Origin: Agapetus fuscipes
Lineage: Eukaryota > Arthropoda > Insecta > Trichoptera > Glossosomatidae
DNA: 64,000 nt
NCBI GenBank assembly: GCA_951799405.1
Contig: OX637353.1
Coordinates: forward strand, 7,626,001 to 7,690,000
Reading direction: 5' to 3'
Shown here: positions 55,239-64,000 of the stretch, one piece after another
Numbering within the stretch: position 1 is the first letter of the stretch
Layout of the letters: every line of letters begins with the position of its first letter
Position numbers and translations under genes: made by a program
Notes under the pieces: model-generated
Seen by the model: only the letters and a program-made list of their open reading frames with translations
What the model was told of the DNA's origin: nothing
The model's database searches: none

Positions 55239-55489
55239 TCTATAATCTATAATCTAAGTTGCAAGGATATAGTCATTCAAAGCTCTCAGATGTATGCCCA
55301 CAAACAAACACGTGTAGTTCGCGCTTACAAATGCTGATTGTGTAATTACAAATAAAATCCAAACCTCAAATGAACATAAGCCCTGCAACTCTTTCCGACA
55401 TTCCCTGAAACAGGGGTGACATTGGCAAAGTGAACCATTTTTTACAGTATGGGTGGTCAGCCTCATACCAACCTATAAGTCAAGGAATA
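55239..55489 (-). repeat. R-family repeat, subfamily A, full length, young
   Basis: Minus strand TATTCCTTGACTTATAGGTT to the ATTATAG tail. Differences from the 51809 copy include TATATTC to TATAGTC and CTTGCC to CTTTCC as written on the + strand. Confidence 0.94.
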
Positions 55490-57225
55490 ATTATGTAATT
55501 ATTATCTTATTCAGAATGTTCAAGATTGCATTTAGCGCGTGGAACATATTTTTTCCACAGTTAAAAAAGCAGATTTTGAACGGTTTTCTGTGCTCTCAAA
55601 ACGGTAAATTTTTGTTTATCGTGTAAGTACAATATACTTTGACAATATGTCATTTGGTTTTGAGCTAAAAGAAATCATAGAAAAAAGCGCTTTTTGAATC
55701 CTTTTTTTGTATAAAAAAAAATGTATATAGGTATACTTGCGGTACCTGGTTGGGAATCAAACTCTAGCCCTCCAGATTAAAAGTAAATGTTCAAATATTT
55801 CTGTAGCTACTATTTGTGCCAACCTAAACATTAATATGTCATTTTTTTTACTTTAAATGGATTCACACCATCCACGATTTCGAACCACCTGAAACCTCAA
55901 AGCTTTGTCCCTGTGCCGCACAAAGATCAGGTTAATGATTTTCTCGGGTTCACTTTTGTGCCTGGGCCTCTCTTATCTCCGCCCTTCACATCTCTCTTAG
56001 GGCGGCAAGACTTGAATACATTTTGCACTAAAATGGCTTATTCAAGGCATAAACATGTACGTATACCATCCATACAAATATCTTCTTTATAGGGCTAGCC
56101 AGATTTTGGCTAGCTTTCTTGAGCCTTAGCTTTTTTATCCTACTTGGAGATACGCTTCACAAAATTTTGAGGCCGGATCTACGATATTGATTAATTGTTT
56201 TGTCAAAATGACAGTGTTTTCTTTCAAATAAAAGTGAAATGCTGTTCGTTGGTTAGCGCATCACTCGAGAACGGCAGGACCAATTTGACTAATTTTTTTT
56301 TGTCTTAAATGATTGTTGTAGTCAAATTTTACAAGCTTATTAATAAAAATATCTGAAAACTTTGTGGGAGACTTTCAAAATTATTACACGATAAACATTG
56401 TTTTTGTATGGGATTTTAGCATAATATACCTTGACTACTCGTTTATTTATAACGGAAATCATTTTTTTGCCCTATTTTGACAATTTTTGACATGATTAAA
56501 ATGAAAAATATGCCTTTAAACGACTTTTGTATGAATTTTACTCATTTTTACCATTTTTTGACAGTGTTACCCAAAACATAGTCACGAAACGATAATTCTC
56601 AAATTATTGCTATATGAACAGTCTGTCAGGTTAATCGGTAAATATTTTTTTATTTTTTATTTCTGAAGTGTAACTAAATAACCATCCTTAAATCATTCAT
56701 AAGTGCTGGGGATTCAAAAATCTCGAAAATTATTCTATTTTCGGATAAAAACTCAACAGTTTTCCTACAAAAACAAGGATTGCATAAACATTTGCTCGCT
56801 AGCGAGTTTACGGCTTTGCTCAGCATCTTTGGGAACAGACTTATTTCCAGAGCGTAAGCGTTCCTGAAAAACAAGGCACATTTAAGTTTCAGCTTATTGA
56901 GGCAAAAGCTGCCGGGAATTTAAATATTTGTTTGTGAAGAGCTCGACTTGGAAGTCGCTCAAGTGGGTGCGTCGTGATTTATAGAGAAATGGAAGACGAA
57001 TCCAATATTTAAAATTTAAAGTTTTATCTTGATAGTTCAATGATAAAATCTGAATGATTTAAACTCTTTTTAAACATATCTTCATGTTCCAGTGTCGTGT
57101 CTGGTTCTTCCAACGTCGACGATTCATTGCGCGAATATATATCAATATCTCAGCTTCTACTATCTTCACTATCCTTGCCCTTGTCCAATCTTGTTTATTA
57201 AGGAACCATAAACAATCAGATCTAT
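55490..57225. other. Unassigned stretch containing a TE-like motif
   Basis: At 56233-56310 the phrase GCATCACTCGAGAACGGCAG then GACCAATTTGACTAATTTTT resembles a segment common in arthropod transposable-element-derived sequence (CTCGAGAACGGCTGGACCGA type). I cannot name the element. 55860-56000 is a GC-richer single-copy patch. Confidence 0.3.
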
Positions 57226-57342
57226 AATTTGTAAGTAAACATTCAGCATATATATGCGTGAACTTAGACGTATCTATTTGCGGGCATGCATTTGATATGA
57301 GTTTTGAATGTTAATATATCTTTGCAACTTAGATTATATTTT
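57226..57342 (+). repeat. R-family repeat, 3' half
   Basis: TCTATAATTTGTAAGTAAAC to TTTGCAACTTAGATTATA. Starts in the middle of the element, with GGGCATGCATTTGATATGAG. Confidence 0.8.
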
Positions 57343-58184
57343 ATCTGCTTCCTGCTGACATCTTTTAACATCGATCTTTCATCCAATAATTCAATAATTA
57401 TGGAATTCAAAATTAAATGAACTGTGAGAGAAAAAAAATAATAGACCGAGAAAAGTATCAATCAGATAAGTGAAATTGTAAAAGCATGATGCATATATAC
57501 AAAGTAAATGTAAAAGAAGCAAATTTGTGAAATTGTGTTGAGTTTGAATGAATTGAGACAGGTATGTAATAAAACCTGGATTCCTGAACTAAACCAAGGA
57601 CCACCCAGGGCTGTTGAGCTCATGATGGTGATGATGATGATGTAATGAACCTGAAAAACTTAGGCAAAAAAAAAACATCCATAGGCATTCTTTATCTCTT
57701 GGTTCTTGTTCTCTTACATCTAGTACATAGTTTATAGTTAATTAAACTTTACATAAAGTTTCTAGCTTTTTTTGGTATTTCGATTCATTTTGCAACCTTC
57801 TGTATTGAAGTTTTTAGAACAACAAATTATTGGAATTCATTGTGTAGGTACCTACATTTTTATGCGGAGCCATTGTTTAAGTAAGATATTCAGGAGTCTC
57901 CGCTGTATACACGATGCTGCCAATTCAGCGTTTATTTTATCGCAGCAGATCGTTGCGACTTATGGAGAAGGATTTTATGTCACCATTTGAATACGGCAAG
58001 ATGGTCTCCCGAGAATGGTGGCTTGAGACAAAAAGGTAGTTGAACCTCATTTGCCAAATACGACTTCTGAATTTATTAAACGTAAATTTTCATTTCAATC
58101 ATTGATCACATAATATTTATTTACTTATTGGTATAGTGCTCACACATGCAGTCTTTGAATGTGTGATCTTTTTTTCCTCAATTT
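57343..58184. other. Unassigned stretch
   Basis: Contains a short ATGATGGTGATGATGATGAT run at 57622-57641. The ORF at 57772-57990 (+) is not recognised. Confidence 0.3.
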
Positions 58185-58450
58185 TTTACAGTCCACTCCT
58201 TGACGCAGGCCTCCTCCAATCTTCCTTATGTTTGCCTATCAGCTGCTGTGTTCAGTCGTCCTTTGCCTGGAGTTCCCTTGATATATTCGTAGTCCAGCTA
58301 TCACAGTGGGGTGTCCCACTCCGCGCTTGGACATTGTGAGCCACCACTGGATGATCCTTTTTGGCCACCTATCATGGTCCTGCCTTGTGACGTGACCTGC
58401 CTAGCGCCACTCGCTGTTTAACATCAGTGATACCAGTACGTCTGCGGATC
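58185..58450 (-). mobile_element. Frameshifted LINE C-terminus
   Basis: Minus-strand frames give GHVTRQDHDRWPKRIIQWWL then SKRGVGHP, and after a frame change KEDWRR and EEACVKEW. The order GH-R-W-K-W-G-GRP...W-LEEAYV-W is conserved at the end of RTE-like and related retrotransposon ORFs. At least two frame breaks; dead copy. Confidence 0.68.
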
Positions 58451-58903
58451 TCCAAGCTTGGATCCCTGTCTCCGAGGTTGGTTACCAGAATCCTCCTTTT
58501 AATGGTCTTTTGGCACGTTCTTAATCAGTTAGTGTTATACTGAGCGAGCCTTTTTGTTTCAAAGCTATAGGTGGATCCAAGTGCAATGCAAGTACAATCT
58601 TACAATCTTAATAGTTCATACACCTTTCCAAAAAAAGACAGGGATTATGGAGAACAGGATAATAGTGAAAAAAATAACTGACAGATCAATGGCACTGTAG
58701 ATAGAATAATATGCTCAAATGAAACTTGAAAAACTGAAATTCCAACCGATATAATATACATTTTTAACAATCATAATTTTTCCATTATTGTTGCTACTTT
58801 TTCTAACGTTAAAAAGGCTGTTTTGCAATAAAATTAGTTGAAAGAGTAAAGTTTTATTACTTTGGCACTGAAAAAAATCTGTAAAAAATAAAGTACTTTT
58901 TGA

Positions 58904-59161
58904 AACAATTGTACAATTAATTACGATGGCTTTGTGTGGATCTCATCTTCCAGATCTGGTTTGAATAACGCATTTAAAGCATTTGAAAGCAAAACAATGA
59001 AATTCATTAAAAGTACGAAGAGGCAGTTACGCAAGGAGGCTTGTGGAGTTCTTGAATACTCCAATAACTCGAACTTTACCTCTCTTGTTTGCAATGATAT
59101 TTTAAATGGAGTCATGGAAAACCATGATAAAATATTTTTTGGACAAAATCATTTTACATGA
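58904..59161 (+). other. Unrecognised ORF of about 85 codons
   Basis: Open from the TGA at 58901 to the stop at 59159. Non-repetitive, with FKAFESKTMKFIKSTKRQLR, then KEACGVLEYS and SLVCNDILNGVMENH. The minus strand is also open here. No match that I know; no confident splice sites. A transposon remnant is most likely. Confidence 0.22.
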
Positions 59162-61149
59162 TTTATTTTATAGTCGCAAAGTAGCAACAATTTAAAATAA
59201 ATTAAAAAGTTACGAAAAAAACGTTTTCATTCTTCACGTGCCGTATCAATAATTTTTGTGATTTTTTTTTATCATTTACATTTAATGCAAAAATGCAATA
59301 CAAGTCAAGTCATAAGTGGATGCAAAAAAGTTTTGTTTTTCACAAAAAACACACAGATACGGTTGCCCAATAAGTACAAAAATACAAAATTTTGTTGTTG
59401 CTTCTGCTTCCTAGTGTGGAAGTTAGCGTAAGGGAAAAATAAAGGGATATTTATTTACGAAGAAGATTCAAAATTATTTTTAGGAATAAGATATCATAGT
59501 GCCTGTTTGAAGAAAGTCATAAAAACATGCAAAAGCAATATCTATTTCCTTTATTAAAACAGAAACAAGATAAAAAGCTATTTGTTATTTATTGTATGGA
59601 TTAATTTTTCTTTCTGCATAGTTGACTTTAAATGCTACAACTTTGAAAATCTTAAAAACAATTTTACCATCATCCCAGTCTTGGAAATTTTTGTCCAACT
59701 TATTGCAAATTCACGCCGCGTTCCGGGTAGCTCAAAAAACACTGAATTGAAAGCCTGAAGCCTGTGGGGGGTGTATGAACGACCGATATTTTAATTTAGT
59801 ACCCCCAGAGAGTTGGTGAAGGGGTTGTTTTATTTTCTGTATGAAATTCATTAACTATTAATACCGCAGGTTAACTGAAAGAGTTTTTTTTATTCGGATA
59901 AAAAATGCTCTGCAATTCAATTGATCCTAAATGGGTTATTTTTTTGCTTTGAAATAGTTCTTTTGATTAAGTATTTTTTTGTGTAAAATGTCTTATTAAA
60001 GCAATCAGTTATTTTATTTTTATGATAAATTTAGGGTTTATTTTACTATCAATGCAAAACAAATTATACTCTTATTTGTGAAACATAAGTCTTGGTCTCC
60101 TCTCCTCAAAAAAACTTATTAGATTGTTACAAATTTATAACACCTCATTTGCATATCAATTTTCTTGTCAACATGTAATTAACTCTCTATCTTATGATTA
60201 CTACCAGCCAGTTAGTATATTAATTTTGTAAGCCCTTATTATTTTGAATAGAAAAAATATGTGTATATATTTTTTTTTTGTAATCTACAAACATTTGCGG
60301 AAATTCTTTGAAAGCGTAGGTACATTCAGATTATTGCAATTTACTTTTCAATTAAAAGTAAAATTGAAAATTTTAAAATTGACTTCAAATACATGAACTG
60401 CATTGAATGATGCAAATCCATTAAATTGCAGATTAATTTTCAGAAAAATATCATAAAATAAATGGAAATACCTTGAACGGTTTCGTAACCAAATAAGCTC
60501 TGAAGCGGATTCTTCAATGCAGCTGATTATCCTTGAAAAGGGGAAGTAATCAAGCATTTCTCATTACGGAGCGAGAAGAAAAATCGTTTCCATCATTCAG
60601 AGTGTATTCAATTTATTCTTGGTCCTTTCATTCGCCATAACCACTTTGCGATATTTTTAATACGAACTCTTTTGCTTTTTTTTATTTCAGTTCGATTTAT
60701 GCCGGTTGTATTTGAAAAACATTCAATACTTTAAAAAAATATATGAAGTAAATAAACTTTTGAAAAAATTCAATATATTTCAGTTCTGAAAAAGAGCACT
60801 TTCTACTCGTGTTTTCTTACCTGTATCTTTTAAAATAGAGCAAAAAAAATTACATTAAAAAATGATAGTGTTATAAACTGAGATCGCTTTGAATCGATTT
60901 TATTTATTTTGTAAAGTTAATTTATTATTTTTTTGACAACATTGAAAATATCAGGCATCTTAAGAAGAAGTGTAAACTATTCAAAATGTTACTTTCAAGT
61001 TTTTTAAGTATTTTTAAATAGTAATATAACGATTTTCTTAGTTTAAAGTTGACCAAGACTCTAGTTGTGGCATAGCGCCTTCAAAAAATAAAAAAAATAC
61101 ATAATATATTTTAAATGACAGTGAAAATAGAAAATTCAACAAGAATTCT
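59162..61149. other. Unassigned AT-rich intronic DNA
   Basis: 60500-60670 is slightly less AT-rich and not repeated in the window. No exon with CARP residues seen. Confidence 0.35.
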
Positions 61150-61395
61150 TATCTGTTATCTAAGTCGCAAAGCTATGTTGGCATTTAAATCTCATATTTT
61201 ATCCATGCCCAAAAGCAGGCGCATGCAAATTTGCGCTTACACATGCTGCAGTGTATATACAAAACAAACCAAACCTCACATAAATATAAATTTTGCAACT
61301 CCTACCGCCCTTCTCGGAAACTGGGGTGGCATTGGCAAAAGTTAACCAAGTTTTCACAGCGTGAGGGGTCAGCCTCATACCTACCTATTTCGACA
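61150..61395 (-). repeat. R-family repeat, old full-length copy
   Basis: Minus strand ATAGGTAGGTATGAGGCTGA to AGATAACAGATAAG. It has GTTAACTTTTGCCAATGCCA and CCCCAGTTTCCGAGAAGGGC, i.e. the lineage of the 49224 and 35415 copies. Confidence 0.8.
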
Positions 61396-61954
61396 TAAGT
61401 TATTCGACAGCTCTAAAGGTGAAATTAATGCTAACTTTGTGAAAATAAAATTCTCTGCTTTAAAAAAAACTACTCTCGTTACAGAGGTTTAAATATTTTT
61501 TTGTCTAAAATATCTCAACCAAAATACCTTCATTATATTAAATTTTCAAGAGAAGTCAGTTTACCCAAAGTATCGCTAGATAGGTTCTTAGGGTTGGAAA
61601 ATCCTGTTTAAGGGTTCTTCGTCCTTAAAAGCTTGAAAATTCTCTATAAAAGGAGGCTTTTGAATCACTTCACGAGTCTTGAAAATTTGGGAAAACATTT
61701 TCAAATAACTCGGAACGGAATTAGGTTGGTATTTAAATTGTTTTTCGTCTAGACTGCATTTATATTATCATTTTCGTACGCCTGCTTGCTTATTTAAAAA
61801 AAGTTTCATTTTATAATGAGTATTTAAATAATTCAAATAGACATTTCAGAAATTCCTATTATTCTCAGAGTTGATAATAATATGATATTTTTAAATCTCT
61901 AACTCTAAAAGGTTCAAATGTTACTCAAAAGTTGTTTTTCGAAAAAATTAAAAT
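61396..61954. other. Unassigned AT-rich stretch
   Basis: No gene or repeat recognised. Confidence 0.35.
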
Positions 61955-62130
61955 CGATAATGTAACAATAAAACACAAGTTTTTCTTCACGAGTTGATTT
62001 ATTTCCTCGGGCACTTTCGATGTTATCACACCATTATCAAGGATTCTAAACTGAAAAGAAACAAACTTTTTGTTTTATCTTTACATTAATAATTTAAAAT
62101 GAATCTTTACAATGTCAATACACAAACATG
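61955..62130. repeat. Penelope-like terminal repeats in inverted arrangement
   Basis: Minus-strand CCTTGATAATGGTGTGATAA then CATCGAAAGTGCCCGAGG, with outer arm AAATAAATCAACTCGTGAAG. To the right, on the + strand, lies TTTACATTAATAATTTAAAA, TGAATCTTTACAATGTCAAT and ACACAAAC, the outer arm of a second copy. Related to 13958-14052 and 10228-10372. Confidence 0.5.
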
Positions 62131-62694
62131 CTCAACACATTATTTGATTGCATAGTTTTTTGACATTCATCCATTGTTGTAAATTTCTGTTTTCTTAAAA
62201 TAGTTTTTTTTTCGGTGTATTTTTTTAAGATGATTGATACACAACCTTTTTATTTATTGAAATCGTCTCAATCAATGTGTAAAAATTATATTTTAAAGTT
62301 AAGAAAATGTCAAATATTTTGTTTCAAAAGGTACGCGGTTGGGTAATTCTTAAAAAAAAATAAGATTGTAAGAGTCTATGAATATTCATGTCATAAATAA
62401 TTACGTAATGAAACGCTGTTTTATCATTCACATAATAAAAAACATAGCTTCCTCACATTATTATTGAGGACAGAAATAACAATTGTTATCTCTACATTGT
62501 GATTTCCTGTTTCCTGTCTTATTCTACAAATGGTTAACAAAGCACAAACAATTCCATCTTTACAATTGTGTTTAATCAAAAATCTGCGACGAAGAATATC
62601 TCCATAATTATAATTGACTTTTCACCCCCGACATTTCGACAAGAATAAAGAGTTTCCGCATCTTATCTCTGGGGGTTAATCGAGGTTTCGTTTC
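62131..62694. other. Unassigned AT-rich stretch
   Basis: No gene or repeat recognised. 62620-62690 is slightly GC-richer. Confidence 0.35.
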
Positions 62695-63630
62695 CGCCCC
62701 ATTTGCCACCCGCTCTGTCCTCATTTGCCACCCACTTTTTCTTCATTCACCATCTTCTTTTTCCTCAGTTACCTTCTAAAAAATCCTTATTTGCCACCCA
62801 CTAGTTCTTCATTTACAACTCTTTTTTCACCTCATTTAACATCAAGTAATACGGCTTATTAAATTACTATTTTTGTAATTCTATGCTAAGTTTTTATGCA
62901 TCGTTCACACCTGCTCTCTGTTGCAAATCCGCTTTTTCCTTTTTGTGATCAATTTTCTTCCTCAACCACCAACATTTTCCTCATCTGCTACTTAATTTTC
63001 TTTGCTTGTCGTCAGTGCTTTTCATTCTTCTACATTTTTTCTTTCTTTTTTTCTCTATAAATCTTCCAACTTTTCTTTCCTCATATTCCAACCAATTAGT
63101 TTTCACTTATCACTAACTCTTTTCTAATTCCACACCTGCTTGTTTTCTTCTCATCAACCACCCACATACCTTAACTTATGCACTCTTTCCTCACCACATA
63201 TTTTTTTATGCCAGCCTCCTACTCTTTCCTCATTCCCCGCAAACTATTTCTTAATCAGTCATATAATCTCAATAATCATACTCTTACTTTATGTATAACC
63301 AACTCTTTTCCGATCAATCTCTTACACTTTCTTCATGCATAACCCATTCTTTCCTCACCAGTTACTCTTTTCTCATTCATCGTAAAATTTTACATCATCA
63401 CGTACTCTTTTCTCCCCAAATTTCTAATCTTTCTTCATCCACCATCCAATCATGCCTCATCATTTACTCTTTCATCGCCAGCGTTCTCCTCTTTCCTCAA
63501 ACACCACCCACTCTTTCTTCACCAGTCTCCAACTTTTCCTTCACCAACCACCCAAGCTCCTCCACTTTCGTTTCCCCATCACCATCCCCATCACCCATCC
63601 CTGCTTCCTGCCTTCCACTGCCCGAGGTAT
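62695..63630 (+). repeat. Degenerate CT-rich minisatellite
   Basis: Variants of TCCTCATTTGCCACCCACTC recur with phrases such as TTCTTCATTCACC, TCTTTCCTCATTC and CTCTTTCCTCACCA, spaced roughly 20-35 nt. The + strand is almost all pyrimidine plus A. ORFs at 63291-63664 only reflect the missing stop codons in CT-rich DNA. Confidence 0.75.
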
Positions 63631-64000
63631 CAATTTAATAATGACGGAAGAACGCTCCGTGTAAATACAAGGGTAGATCTCTCAAAGCTGAGCAGTGATA
63701 ATTTGTTTTCTTTTTGCAATGGATTCATTAACTTACTCTGGGCTATTGACATTGGAGGTGCGCGCCAAATAAGCTATTTAAAAGAAATTTAACCTTTCGC
63801 TTTAAATCATCAAATTACACAACACGTGCCAAGTATATATATATTTGTTTTATAATTTTGAATTAAAATATAAAATTGGATTGGCTATTGGTTGAGTACT
63901 CTTATTTTTATATAGAAACTAGAAAATATGTTTATTTTCAAATGTTTAACTAAATTTATTACAAGGAACAGTGATATACACAGATAAAATCCTAGAAATA
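63631..64000. other. Unassigned right edge
   Basis: AT-rich with no recognised gene or repeat. Confidence 0.35.

Noticed and set aside
11426..61395. Recurring ORFs beginning MVHFANVTPVSG or MRLTTHTVKNGSL in many places as a small-protein family
   Set aside because: They lie at fixed positions inside R copies, on both strands. Other copies have stops and indels at random, so the frames are by-products of a non-coding repeat.
62695..63664. 115-codon ORF at 63291-63638 as a Ser/Pro-rich protein
   Set aside because: It is a translation of CT-rich minisatellite, in which stop codons are rare.
1..64000. CRISPR array, prophage, operon or restriction system
   Set aside because: Spliced exon, SINEs, LINEs and AT-rich introns show animal nuclear DNA. 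No equal-spaced direct repeats with unique spacers were seen; R and S1 copies are irregular and on both strands.

Overview
This window is AT-rich invertebrate chromosomal DNA, most likely from an insect. Reasons: no prokaryotic gene layout, no long open reading frame, dense tRNA-derived SINEs, fragments of animal non-LTR retrotransposons, Penelope-like terminal repeats, a hAT MITE, and one short spliced exon. I cannot place the order with confidence. Scattered GTAGGTACCTAC-type runs recall Lepidoptera, but that is only a hint.

The only host coding sequence I can defend is a 51-nt exon at 25464-25514 on the + strand. It has a polypyrimidine/AG acceptor and a GT donor. It encodes the N-terminal WW segment of a carbonic anhydrase-related protein (CA10/CA11 type; the insect CARP proteins). 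No other exon of the gene is recognisable, so the window appears to be two partial long introns, at least about 25 kb upstream and 38 kb downstream of this exon, unless unrecognised 5' UTR or signal-peptide exons are hidden here.

Everything else that can be read is repeat. (1) A ~255-bp family, called R here, has 28 copies on both strands, a conserved 5' end, and a tail of TAGATTA-type 7-mers. It makes up roughly a tenth of the window. It has at least two subfamilies and some near-identical young copies. (2) A tRNA-headed SINE, called S1, has 13 copies or fragments. Twice it is fused to a second tRNA-headed SINE, S2, in the same order with a matching junction. (3) A third SINE family, S3, has four copies, and several other tRNA-like heads occur once. 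(4) Penelope-like terminal repeats carry hammerhead-ribozyme-like CTGANGA-hairpin-GAAA motifs. Several are arranged as inverted pairs, including a perfect 130-bp-arm palindrome at 32779-33039 and a 98-bp-arm inverted repeat at 54717-54983. (5) A ~130-160-bp foldback MITE, called P here, has about five complete copies. (6) There is a 495-bp hAT MITE with an exact 8-bp target duplication (37641-38135), and another hAT-like terminus at the left edge. (7) Seven 5'-truncated LINE 3' ends show characteristic C-terminal RT-ORF residues. One is inserted inside an R copy.

The right edge (62695-63630) is a degenerate CT-rich minisatellite. Several GC-richer, apparently single-copy patches (near 9.9, 13.5, 16.9, 38.8, 43.8, 47.5 and 55.9 kb) are the best places to look for intronic regulatory elements. 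The ORFs recurring in R and S1 copies are by-products of repeats, not genes.
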